Assembly (NCBI GenBank): GCA_015487695.1
Contig: WFPF01000035.1
Span: 1-41,055, forward strand
DNA: 41,055 nt
DNA from: Chitinophagales bacterium
GTDB taxonomy: Bacteria; Bacteroidota; Bacteroidia; Chitinophagales; S012-47
Direction of reading: 5' to 3'
Position numbers and translations under genes: made by a program. The notes beneath the pieces were generated by a model that was given only the letters and a program-made list of their open reading frames with translations, made no database searches and was not told the DNA's origin. Shown one piece after another: positions 1 through 8,346 of the stretch (position 1 is its first letter; every line of letters starts with the position of its first letter).

Positions 1-595
1 GCCCGATTTTGATTACCCGCCAGGGCAGGGGATTGCGTGCGGCCTGCCGGAAAAGGCTGTAAGGTTTGCCGCTGCTGCGAATCACCTCAAGGGCACGAAT
101 GATGCGAACCGGATTCTTGCGGTCAACTATGTCGTAATATTCCGGATCACTGCTTTTTAATTCACGGAGCAGCTTCTCAGGTCCGTTTTCTTTCCATTCC
201 CTGTTCAGGCTGTCCCGGATAGCCGGATCGCTGGCCGGCAGCTCGGGAAGCCCTTGGATGAGGGCCTGCAGATAGAGCCCCGATCCGCCAACGGCTATGA
301 GCAGATCATATTTTCCAAACAATTCTTTCAGCAGCTGGCGCGCATCCGCAGCAAAGCGTCCGGCACTGTAGGCCTCATGTATGGAATGACTGGCAATGAA
401 ATGATGGGTGATGCCCCGCATCTCTTCCGGATCGGGGCGGGCCGTTCCGATGCGCATTTCCCGGTAAAATTGCCTCGAATCAAAGGAAATGATCTCCGTG
501 CTGAACCGGGTGGCCAGCTCTGCTGCCAATGAAGTTTTTCCGGATGCTGTGGGACCGGTAATGGCAAGCAATACCTTGTCTTTGCCCGGTTTCAT
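1..595 (-). CDS. miaA: tRNA dimethylallyltransferase MiaA (3' end truncated by window edge)
   Basis: Reverse translation from ATG at 595: MKPGKDKVLLAITGPTASGKTSLAAELATRFSTEIISFDSRQFYREMRIGTARPDPEEMRGITHHFIAS...; GPTASGKT P-loop, DSRQ and GTA.P motifs. Open to window start, so absent from the ORF track. Confidence 0.95.
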   Translation of the reverse strand, partial: MKPGKDKVLLAITGPTASGKTSLAAELATRFSTEIISFDSRQFYREMRIGTARPDPEEMRGITHHFIASHSIHEAYSAGRFAADARQLLKELFGKYDLLIAVGGSGLYLQALIQGLPELPASDPAIRDSLNREWKENGPEKLLRELKSSDPEYYDIVDRKNPVRIIRALEVIRSSGKPYSLFRQAARNPLPWRVIKIG

Positions 596-1117
596 TTAGC
601 TGATGTCTTCCGAAATATCCAAATCTTTCAGTGCTTCATCCAGATTGTCATCATCAATGAAAGCGCTGATGTCTTCTTCTTCGTCTTCGGTCAGTATCAG
701 CTCATGTTTATATTCATTGAGCGAATGTCCCTGTGCCTTATTCCAATCAGGGTATTCTTTGGCATTGACTTTTTTCCTGTCCACGACCTTCACCGGAACG
801 ATATGAAAGGACCAGGGGCGGAAGGTCGATACTTCATAGAGCAGGTTTTGATACTTGCCGCTATAAAAATCATCGAGGGTAACATCCTCCATCAGCCGGT
901 GTTCTTTGTCGTTGGGAAGGCGGGCCAGAACAAACTTTTCTTTTTTACGCCATTTGTCGGTAGCGGCATGCATACGGGCTTTGCTGGCCTTGTGCATGTG
1001 GAATGCCTGCACGATCGTATGATGTAAATTTTTAAGGTTATGAGTACCCAGGAGCTTTAGTGTCCTCCGAATGGGAAGATTGTCAGCCAGATACACATTG
1101 AGTACATAAACTTTCAT
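596..1117 (-). CDS. PRiA4_ORF3-like / IS1096 passenger TnpR-like family protein
   Basis: 173 aa; 'YVLNVYLAD..PIRRTLKL..HNLKNLHHTIVQAFHM' N-terminus and acidic C-terminus resemble the pRiA4b ORF-3-like family; stop abuts the miaA start. Confidence 0.6.
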   Translation of the reverse strand: MKVYVLNVYLADNLPIRRTLKLLGTHNLKNLHHTIVQAFHMHKASKARMHAATDKWRKKEKFVLARLPNDKEHRLMEDVTLDDFYSGKYQNLLYEVSTFRPWSFHIVPVKVVDRKKVNAKEYPDWNKAQGHSLNEYKHELILTEDEEEDISAFIDDDNLDEALKDLDISEDIS

Positions 1118-1191
1118 ACGCTCGTTTTAGTCCGAAAAGAGAATGCCCCGGCCGGAAAACCGGAGTATTTGCGAAATATACTAAGGTAAAT

Positions 1192-2640
1192 TTATTTTCG
1201 TAGGTCTTTTTTCACTTCAAGGCCCAATTCCCTGCCTTTTTTTAGCAAATAGGCATATGCCTCATCGAAATCGTTGGGAATTTTACCATCGAGAATGGCT
1301 TCTTTGAGCTCCTCCTTGATTTCTCCCACGATCCGCGAAGGTTTGAGTCCGAAGGTCTCCATTATCATGTCACCGCTCACCGGAGGCTGCCAGTTGCGCA
1401 GGTGATCTTTTTCTTCCACTTCTTTCAGCTTCCTCCTGACCAGTTCGAAGTTTTTCATGTATTTCTTCACGCGCGAGATATTGGCCGATGTGATATCGGC
1501 CTCACAAAGGGTCATGAGTTCGTCAATATCGTCACCGGCCTCGAAGAGCAGTCTGCGCACCGCTGAATCGGTCACATTTTCCCGGGCCAGGCTGATGGGC
1601 CTGAGATGGAGGAGAACCATCTTCTGCACAAATCTCATTTTCTCGTTAAGTGGCAACTTCAGCCTGCGGAAGATTTGAGGAACCATCTGGGCTCCCAGTG
1701 CATCGTGGCCATGAAAGGTCCAGCCCTCTTTGTCGTTAAATCGCTTGGTGGCCGGCTTGGCTATGTCGTGAAGAATGGCCGCCCAGCGGAGCCAGAGGTT
1801 TCCGCTGCTTGCTGCGGTGTTGTCCAGCACCTTGAGGGTATGAAAAAAGTTGTCTTTATGCCCTTTCCCGCGGATGACATCCACGCCAAAGAGCTGGGCC
1901 ATTTCGGGGAAGATGAGTTCGAGAAGGCCGGTCTCCAGCAGCAGTTTGTAGCCAATGGAGGGCTGCTCGGTCATGATTATTTTATTCAGCTCATCGCTGA
2001 TGCGCTCGCGCGATACAATTTCCATCCGGTGGCGGTTTCTGACAATGGCCGAGAGGGTCACCGGGTCAATGTTGAAATGAAGCTGGGCGGCAAAACGGAT
2101 GGCGCGCAGCATGCGCAGCGGATCGTCAGAGAAGGTAAGATCGGGATCAAGCGGAGTTTTGATTCTTTTGGCCCTGAGATCACGAAGCCCGTTGAAGGGG
2201 TCTATCAGTTCACCGTAGTTTCCGGGGTTGAGGCTGATGGCCAGCGCATTGATGGTAAAATCCCTTCGAAGCTGGTCGTCCCTGAGGCTGCCGTCCTCCA
2301 CAATAGGCTTGCGGCTGTCGCGCTGATACGACTCTTTGCGTGCACCCACAAACTCCACTTCAATGCCGTTTACCCGGAACATGGCTGTTCCAAAGTTCTT
2401 AAATACACTGACTTTCGGCCGGGGGCTGAACTTACTTGCTGCGGCTTCGGCCAGTTTGATTCCACTGCCCACGCAAACCACGTCAATGTCTTTATTTTCC
2501 GTATTTCTGGCTTCTCCGGCCTGCTTCAGCAGCATATCACGCACATAGCCGCCTACCAGATACGTGTCTACACCCAGCTCCTGCGCAGCTTCTGCTATTT
2601 TGGCAATTACTGCATCTTCGTTGTCTTTTCTTTTTGTCAT
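1192..2640 (-). CDS. cca: CCA tRNA nucleotidyltransferase / poly(A) polymerase family with HD domain
   Basis: 482 aa; YLVGGYVRDMLL, KDIDVV, RRDFTINALA, DPLRMLRAIRFAAQL, HD-type 'AAILHDIAKPATK'. Confidence 0.93.
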   Translation of the reverse strand: MTKRKDNEDAVIAKIAEAAQELGVDTYLVGGYVRDMLLKQAGEARNTENKDIDVVCVGSGIKLAEAAASKFSPRPKVSVFKNFGTAMFRVNGIEVEFVGARKESYQRDSRKPIVEDGSLRDDQLRRDFTINALAISLNPGNYGELIDPFNGLRDLRAKRIKTPLDPDLTFSDDPLRMLRAIRFAAQLHFNIDPVTLSAIVRNRHRMEIVSRERISDELNKIIMTEQPSIGYKLLLETGLLELIFPEMAQLFGVDVIRGKGHKDNFFHTLKVLDNTAASSGNLWLRWAAILHDIAKPATKRFNDKEGWTFHGHDALGAQMVPQIFRRLKLPLNEKMRFVQKMVLLHLRPISLARENVTDSAVRRLLFEAGDDIDELMTLCEADITSANISRVKKYMKNFELVRRKLKEVEEKDHLRNWQPPVSGDMIMETFGLKPSRIVGEIKEELKEAILDGKIPNDFDEAYAYLLKKGRELGLEVKKDLRK

Positions 2641-2661
2641 TACAGGAATTCGCTGTACTTC

Positions 2662-3021
2662 TTACTCAATGAAAAGTACGTCATCACCGGGATATTCAAT
2701 TTCTACGAGATGATCCTCTTTCACCGAGCAGATGATCTTCTGATGCGTACCGGGATCACTCAGGTCATCGTCTATCTCGCAGGCAATCAACTTGATATAT
2801 TCGAAATTATGAATATAGTTTCTCAGATTGCCTTCTTCAAGAATATAAATCGAAGTGTTCTTTGGGCCCTGATCGATTACAATGTCCTTGTTGTTTAGCA
2901 ACTGCGTGTAAATATGATTGTCAAAGATGACTTTCAAGAGCTGACAGCGAAACGGAAGAATGAGCCGTTGACCGATATAGAAGCCTTTTTTACCTGATTT
3001 GATTGCATTTTTGATCGTCAT
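2662..3021 (-). CDS. hypothetical protein (119 aa)
   Basis: Intact ORF with ATG, upstream TATTTTTG box at 3062-3069; no recognised family. Confidence 0.6.
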   Translation of the reverse strand: MTIKNAIKSGKKGFYIGQRLILPFRCQLLKVIFDNHIYTQLLNNKDIVIDQGPKNTSIYILEEGNLRNYIHNFEYIKLIACEIDDDLSDPGTHQKIICSVKEDHLVEIEYPGDDVLFIE

Positions 3022-3061
3022 CTTTTCTATGTTTTAAGCGTGATTTTAATTCGGGATTTTG

Positions 3062-3069
3062 CAAAAATA
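3062..3069 (-). promoter_or_regulatory. candidate Bacteroidetes -7 box (TATTTTTG) for the 119-aa gene
   Basis: + strand caaaaata; matches TAnnTTTG; about 40 nt upstream of ATG. Confidence 0.45.
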
Positions 3070-3187
3070 GTAAAAGCCGTATAGCCTGCGTATTCATAAA
3101 AAAACTACAGGCAAAAGCGCACTGTGGAAAATTGAAAATGAAGGTGTTAGGTGCTCCTTTAATTTTACCCATGCTAATTATTGCGCA

Positions 3188-3934
3188 ATGTACGAACACT
3201 TAAAGCAAAAGGATATTACTACGCTTCTGGAGGAGCACTGTGTGTTTGCGCTGATCTTTCACCTCTGGGGGGTCAATATTTTCAATCATCTCGAAAAGTC
3301 GTTCTGCGAGATCTGTTCGGAAAAAGAGCTGGAAGCCGATAAATTGATCGACAATTATACCAGCCTGACACGCTCACACAAGAAGCGAATCCTAAATCTG
3401 GACAAGATCCCGCTCGAAGTAGTCATCGATTATGTGAAAACCCAGCATGGTGTGATACGCTTTCGCAAGCTGCCCTTTCTGGATACCCTGATCCAAAAGC
3501 TGAAGAACAAAAACCGGCACATGGAGAAGGTAAAAGAATTGTTTCCGGCCTTTCGCAAGGGGCTGGAAGCACACATTGCGCATGAAGAGCGCGAAATGCT
3601 GCCGCACATAGTCTTTTTGATGAACAACGCCATGCAGCGCAACGGATTGTTCGAGGTGTATTCGATCCTGGAGAATGAGTCTATGGAAAAATACACCGAG
3701 ATGCACGAACAGGATGAACGCGATGAGCTGTTTTACCTGCTCGAAGCGGCACGGAAGGCCCACGAAACCATGCCGGAGGATGTGCAGTTTAAAATTCTGG
3801 TCAACGAACTGACCAATTTCAATCATCTGCTGCAGGTACTGGCGCGCATCGAAAATCAGATTCTGCTGCCCAAGGCCAAGAAGCTGGAGATGGCCATTTC
3901 CGAACAATTGCAGCAAATCGCCACTTTAAATTAA
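3188..3934 (+). CDS. RIC/ScdA/YtfE-like hemerythrin-domain protein (divergent)
   Basis: 248 aa; ScdA_N-like start followed by hemerythrin-like 'VVIDYVKTQHGVIRFRKLPFLDTLIQKL...LEAHIAHEEREMLPHI' and 'IENQILLPKAKKLE'. Confidence 0.7.
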   Translation: MYEHLKQKDITTLLEEHCVFALIFHLWGVNIFNHLEKSFCEICSEKELEADKLIDNYTSLTRSHKKRILNLDKIPLEVVIDYVKTQHGVIRFRKLPFLDTLIQKLKNKNRHMEKVKELFPAFRKGLEAHIAHEEREMLPHIVFLMNNAMQRNGLFEVYSILENESMEKYTEMHEQDERDELFYLLEAARKAHETMPEDVQFKILVNELTNFNHLLQVLARIENQILLPKAKKLEMAISEQLQQIATLN

Positions 3935-3987
3935 GGCGATTCAAATTTCCTCTCCTTCGATTTCTGTTTTTTTAGCGGAAATCGCAT

Positions 3988-3995
3988 TATCTTTG
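3988..3995 (+). promoter_or_regulatory. -7 promoter box (TATCTTTG) of tRNA-Leu
   Basis: Exact TAnnTTTG match 11 nt upstream of the tRNA 5' end. Confidence 0.7.
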
Positions 3996-4006
3996 CAGCC
4001 GCAACT

Positions 4007-4090
4007 GCCCGTGTGGCGGAATTGGTAGACGCGCATGTTTCAGGGACATGTGACCGCAAGGTCGTGGGGGTTCGACTCCCTTCACGGGCA
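4007..4090 (+). tRNA. tRNA-Leu (anticodon CAG)
   Basis: Acceptor stem GCCCGTG/CACGGGC; D-arm GGCGGAATTGGTAGACGC; anticodon arm CATGT-TTCAGGG-ACATG; long type II variable arm; T-arm GGGTTCGACTCC. Confidence 0.96.
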
Positions 4091-4093
4091 CAG

Positions 4094-4124
4094 AAAAAGC
4101 TCTTCGGACAGAAGGGCTTTTTTT
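4094..4124 (+). terminator. intrinsic terminator downstream of tRNA-Leu
   Basis: aaaaaGCTCTTC-ggaca-GAAGGGCttttttt; 7-bp stem with one G-U pair, U-rich tail. Confidence 0.8.
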
Positions 4125-4162
4125 ATACCCATTTTGAAATTCTAATTTCCTAACTTTCGGGA

Positions 4163-5452
4163 ATGAAAGAGGATTTCCTGCACTACATATGGAAATTCAA
4201 GAAGCTGGATTTCACCAAATTGTACAACACCGGGGGCGAGAAAATTCATATTCTGAAGTCGGGCCGGCACAATCCCGATGCAGGCCCTGATTTTCTGGAA
4301 GCCCGGCTTCGCATAGGCGGCACCGTCTGGGCCGGCCATGTCGAGATTCATTACCGGGCATCGGACTGGAGAAGGCACCGGCACCATCAGGACAAGGCCT
4401 ATAATAATGTCATTCTTCATGTAGTGTACATAGTCGATGAGCCTACCCTGAACGAAAGCGGCAGGGAAATTCCGGTGCTGGAAATCCGGGAGCACGTGAA
4501 AAGAGCCGTCATCAGACAATATGAACGCCTGAAAAAGGCTCCGTCAAAAATTGCCTGTGCCCCGATGATCGGGGATGTAGCCCCGCATGTACTGGAACCC
4601 TGGCTTTCGCGCCTGCTGGTCGAAAGGCTGGAACGAAAAACCGGTATGCTTCATGATTTTATGCAGAGAAGCAGGGGAAGCTGGGCCGATTCTCTGTACA
4701 TCATGCTGGCACGCTACTTCGGAATGAAAGTCAATGCTTTTCCTTTTGAACGTCTTGCCTTTTCGCTCCCGATGAAGATATTGATGAAGCACCGCCACCA
4801 ATTGCCCGAGCTGGAGGCACTGCTCTTCGGACAGGCAGGCTTGCTTGACGGGTCATTTCGCGATGCCTACCCATGCCGGTTGAAGGAGATTTACGAATAT
4901 TTGAAGAGCAAGTACGGATTGACCGCGCTGAATCCGGAAAACTGGCGTTTTATGCGCATGCGGCCGGCCAACTTTCCCAGCCTCCGCATTGCCCAGCTGG
5001 CGGCTCTCATTCACCGGCACGAGCATCTCCAAAGTGCCGTCATCGAAGCGGATAATTACCGTGAATGCGTGTCTATCTTTGAGGTGACGGCCAGCCAATA
5101 TTGGGACGATCATTACCGTTTTGATAAGAGTTCGAAAAGCCGGAAGAAGAAGCTGGGGAAAAGCATGATCGGGCATTTGATTATGAATGTGCAGATACCG
5201 TACTTGTTTTACTACGGAGCAGAGACAGCCCGGCCGGAGTTACAGGAACGGGCCTTGAAGATTCTGGAAGAGCTGCCACCTGAAAAGAATGCGAAAATCA
5301 ACGAGTGGGAAAAGCTCCTGCCCGATTTCTCCATCGACAGCGCTTCGCAGACCCAGGCACTGCTCACCCTCAGGGAAGTGTATTGCGAGCCGCGCAGGTG
5401 CCTGCAATGTGCAATAGGGCATGAAGTGTTGAAAGGGAACGGAAAGCGATAA
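4163..5452 (+). CDS. DUF2851 family protein
   Basis: 429 aa; 'MKEDFLHYIWKFKKLDFTKLYNTGGEKIHILKSGRHNPDAGPDFLEARLRIGGTVWAGHVEIH' characteristic of DUF2851. Confidence 0.88.
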   Translation: MKEDFLHYIWKFKKLDFTKLYNTGGEKIHILKSGRHNPDAGPDFLEARLRIGGTVWAGHVEIHYRASDWRRHRHHQDKAYNNVILHVVYIVDEPTLNESGREIPVLEIREHVKRAVIRQYERLKKAPSKIACAPMIGDVAPHVLEPWLSRLLVERLERKTGMLHDFMQRSRGSWADSLYIMLARYFGMKVNAFPFERLAFSLPMKILMKHRHQLPELEALLFGQAGLLDGSFRDAYPCRLKEIYEYLKSKYGLTALNPENWRFMRMRPANFPSLRIAQLAALIHRHEHLQSAVIEADNYRECVSIFEVTASQYWDDHYRFDKSSKSRKKKLGKSMIGHLIMNVQIPYLFYYGAETARPELQERALKILEELPPEKNAKINEWEKLLPDFSIDSASQTQALLTLREVYCEPRRCLQCAIGHEVLKGNGKR

Positions 5453-5496
5453 AATAGGAAATCGGGATTTTTATTAAATTCGGGAAAGCATCAACT

Positions 5497-5718
5497 ATGC
5501 AAAGAATCAGATCCATATTTGAACCAATGGTCTTTGGAGTTTGTGAATACCTGGGCGAGAAAATGCACATTCCCTCGTACCGGATTCGCCTCTTTTTCAT
5601 TTATACTTCCTTTCTCACATTCGGGTCTCCCGTGTTTATTTATCTCGGTATGGCGTTCATCCTGAATATACGGGCTTACATGAACCGCTGTAAGCGCAGC
5701 AGCATTTGGGATTTGTAA
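5497..5718 (+). CDS. PspC-domain small membrane protein
   Basis: 73 aa; 'FGVCEYLGEKMHIPSYRIRLFFIYTSFLTFGSPVFIYLGMAFIL' PspC-like. Confidence 0.75.
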   Translation: MQRIRSIFEPMVFGVCEYLGEKMHIPSYRIRLFFIYTSFLTFGSPVFIYLGMAFILNIRAYMNRCKRSSIWDL

Positions 5719-5776
5719 GAATCAGCCCGATCGCAATAAAATGGATGTGAAGCCGGTATTAACTGCTCATTAGCCT

Positions 5777-5784
5777 TAAATTTG
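5777..5784 (+). promoter_or_regulatory. -7 promoter box (TAAATTTG) directly before the M23 peptidase ATG
   Basis: Exact TAnnTTTG match; 5 nt to ATG at 5790. Confidence 0.55.
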
Positions 5785-5789
5785 TGTCC

Positions 5790-7049
5790 ATGTACAGGAT
5801 TCTCTTTTTTGTATTCGGTCTTCTGCTTTTATCGGCATGCGGGCAGAATTCCGAAAAATCGGAAGAAGCTCCGGCAGAAGAGAAAGAGATCCTTCCCGAT
5901 GCCATAGCCGACAGTATCTTCGGATTTCCCAAAGACTCATTTATTCTGAATGAAGGCACCATCCGCGAGGGTGAGTTCCTGAGCAATATCCTCACCCGCT
6001 ACGGTGTGAGCTACCTGACCATCGACAAGGTCGCGAGGGCTGCCCGCCCGGTTTTCGATGTACGATATTTGCAGGAGGGAAAACCCTACTATGTGCTTCG
6101 CAACAGCGATTCGGTGGCATGCTGTTTTATTTATCAGCCCAATGCCGTAGAGTATGTGGTCTATGATTTTAGCGACCCCGACTCAGTGCTTGTGTATGAA
6201 GAAGAAAAGGAAGTAGAGCGGGTTGAACGCAAAATTGCCGGGGTGATCAACTCGAGCCTCTATGAAACAATGCAGGACATTGGAGTCAATGCCCTGCTGG
6301 CATTGAAGCTGGCCGACATCTACGCGTGGTCCATCGACTTCTACCGGATTCAGAAAGGCGACCGCTTTAAGGTGATTTTCGAAGAAAAATTTGTGGATGG
6401 CAAGTCCGTAGGCATCGGTGACATCAAGGCGGCTGTCTTTTATCACCGCGATGAGCCTTTTTATGCCTTTTATTTTGATGACAGCACCGCGGCAGGTTAT
6501 TATGATGAAAACGGCATCAGTGTACGCAAGGCATTTCTGAAGTCTCCCGTAAAATTCTCCACCCTGACATCCAGATACAGCCTGAGACGTTATCATCCGA
6601 TATTGAAGCGGGTGAAAGCTCACCTCGGGACAGATTATGCGGCACCCTACGGCACGCCTATTCTCTCTACCGGTGACGGGGTCGTCATTGCCGCATCGTA
6701 TACACGGGGCAACGGCAATTACGTAAAAATCAGACACAACAGCACTTATACCACCCAATACCTGCACATGAAGCGATTTGCCAGGGGCATTCGCCCGGGA
6801 AAGGCCGTGAAACAGGGAGATGTGATCGGATATGTGGGAAGTACGGGGCTTGCCACCGGGCCCCATGTATGCTATCGTTTCTGGAAAAACGGGCGCCAGG
6901 TGGATCCGCTTCGCGAAAAATTTCCTCCCTCGAAACCCCTGCCGGAAGAAAAGAAAGCGGCCTTTGAATCACTAAAGGACAAATACATGAAAGCCCTGGA
7001 TGAGATTAAGTGGCCCGATAATTGGAACAATCAGGTGGCAATAAATTAA
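5790..7049 (+). CDS. M23 family metallopeptidase, lipoprotein
   Basis: Lipobox 'LLLLSACG'; C-terminal 'HLGTDYAAPYGTPILSTGDGVV...YLHM...GYVGSTGLATGPHVCYRFWKNGRQVDPL'. Track start 5784 is GTG; ATG 5790 preferred. Confidence 0.92.
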   Translation: MYRILFFVFGLLLLSACGQNSEKSEEAPAEEKEILPDAIADSIFGFPKDSFILNEGTIREGEFLSNILTRYGVSYLTIDKVARAARPVFDVRYLQEGKPYYVLRNSDSVACCFIYQPNAVEYVVYDFSDPDSVLVYEEEKEVERVERKIAGVINSSLYETMQDIGVNALLALKLADIYAWSIDFYRIQKGDRFKVIFEEKFVDGKSVGIGDIKAAVFYHRDEPFYAFYFDDSTAAGYYDENGISVRKAFLKSPVKFSTLTSRYSLRRYHPILKRVKAHLGTDYAAPYGTPILSTGDGVVIAASYTRGNGNYVKIRHNSTYTTQYLHMKRFARGIRPGKAVKQGDVIGYVGSTGLATGPHVCYRFWKNGRQVDPLREKFPPSKPLPEEKKAAFESLKDKYMKALDEIKWPDNWNNQVAIN

Positions 7050-7074
7050 GCGTTTTTGTCATTAAAGTGATTCT

Positions 7075-8091
7075 ATGCGTTATCTGCTGCTGCTCATTTT
7101 TGCTTTTCTGCTTCATCGCTCAAAAGCGCAGTCATTTGAACTTATCCGAAATGCAGATTCCCCCGATTCCTCATTCTATGACATTTTTCGCCTGAGCAGG
7201 TCCGAGTACTGGCTGGCAGGCGAAAATGGCGTGCTGTACAGGATGAATGCGGGCGGAGCGCTGAAGGCCGTTGCTTATCCCTCATTGGGACTGGATATTT
7301 TGAAAATAGATACCCTCTCGGATGGTCAGTTGGTGCTTGCGGCTGAAAAGGGAACTTTGTATTTCTACAACCGGGAAAAGAGAACATGGCGGGTCGAGCA
7401 GCTGGCCGGATTTGAGGATAAAGTCTTCTATGAAATGGCAAGCGGCCCCGGGAGGGAGTTGTTCATCTGCGGGGGAAGTTCGAAAATAGCTGCGAGCAGG
7501 GCGCGCATGCCCAAAGGATTCATTATACGCTCTGAAGATGGCGGCAGGACATGGGAAACATTGTACTCCAATCCTTTTGCCATGGTTTGGGATGTGGATC
7601 TGGTGGAGGGGAAATTGATAGCAAGCATATACAATCCGCTTTCGCGAAGAAGACTCATTTCACTTCGGGAAGACGGAAAGTGGAAAGCCGAACTGAAGAA
7701 GGGGAGCATGCTCTTTCACCAATACGATGAAGAAAACGCCTTGCTGGCCGGAACACGGCATATTCTCTACAGGCCCGAGGCGGTCGCTGGCCGCGTGGAC
7801 GCGGAAATGCATACAGTGCCCGGAACGGATATGTGCTGGAGTGTCAAACGTTCGGGCCGCTGGGTCGTTTCCCTTGCCTCAGCGGGGATGGTAGAGCTGG
7901 ATGACGGAAGAAGGCGAAAGCGCTTCAAAGTCAGTAATTTTAATCTTTACGAAATGGAAAGAAGCCCGGATGGCGGCTTTTTTATTGTCGGCAGCCATGG
8001 CTTGCTCTTGCGAATGCGACTTGGAGAAAGAAAGATGTTGGCCAACGAGGAAGATTTTGGGAGAAAATGGAAGGACATAAATTCTAATTAA
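7075..8091 (+). CDS. YCF48/BNR-like beta-propeller protein, secreted
   Basis: 338 aa; signal peptide MRYLLLLIFAFLLHRSKAQ; 'IRSEDGGRTWETLYSNPFAMVWDVDLVEGK' BNR-type repeat. Confidence 0.65.
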   Translation: MRYLLLLIFAFLLHRSKAQSFELIRNADSPDSSFYDIFRLSRSEYWLAGENGVLYRMNAGGALKAVAYPSLGLDILKIDTLSDGQLVLAAEKGTLYFYNREKRTWRVEQLAGFEDKVFYEMASGPGRELFICGGSSKIAASRARMPKGFIIRSEDGGRTWETLYSNPFAMVWDVDLVEGKLIASIYNPLSRRRLISLREDGKWKAELKKGSMLFHQYDEENALLAGTRHILYRPEAVAGRVDAEMHTVPGTDMCWSVKRSGRWVVSLASAGMVELDDGRRRKRFKVSNFNLYEMERSPDGGFFIVGSHGLLLRMRLGERKMLANEEDFGRKWKDINSN

Positions 8092-8094
8092 AAG

Positions 8095-8346
8095 ATGAAA
8101 ATTATTTTTTCGATACTGCTTTTTGCAGCGATTGCTTTCGGCATTGCTTATTATATCTTCGCACAGGTCGGAGACGGTCAGTTTATAAGCTTAAAGGCCT
8201 TGTTCATTGACCGCAATGTCGTGGGAGAGTTTATTTTGAAGTTTGGCGGAATCGATCTCGAAGCCATACGGACGAAGATTCTTATTTCTACGGGAGTGGG
8301 TGCGGTGTTGGGTGCCATCGTAGGGGCTTCCTCGCAAAGACGTTAA
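8095..8346 (+). CDS. small membrane protein, hypothetical
   Basis: 83 aa with N- and C-terminal hydrophobic segments; 3 nt after the preceding stop. Confidence 0.6.
   Translation: MKIIFSILLFAAIAFGIAYYIFAQVGDGQFISLKALFIDRNVVGEFILKFGGIDLEAIRTKILISTGVGAVLGAIVGASSQRR

Noticed and set aside
596-1117. IS1096-passenger-like gene as evidence of a mobile element
   Set aside because: No transposase, inverted repeats or target duplications seen; embedded among housekeeping genes on one strand.
1148-1165. ccggccggaaaaccgg palindrome as terminator of cca
   Set aside because: Only a short 4-bp CCGG stem with a U4 loop and no U-tail on the - strand.
1606-2898. 430-aa + strand ORF
   Set aside because: Antisense to cca and the 119-aa gene, which show clear family motifs; the + product has no recognisable domain. 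Shadow ORF.
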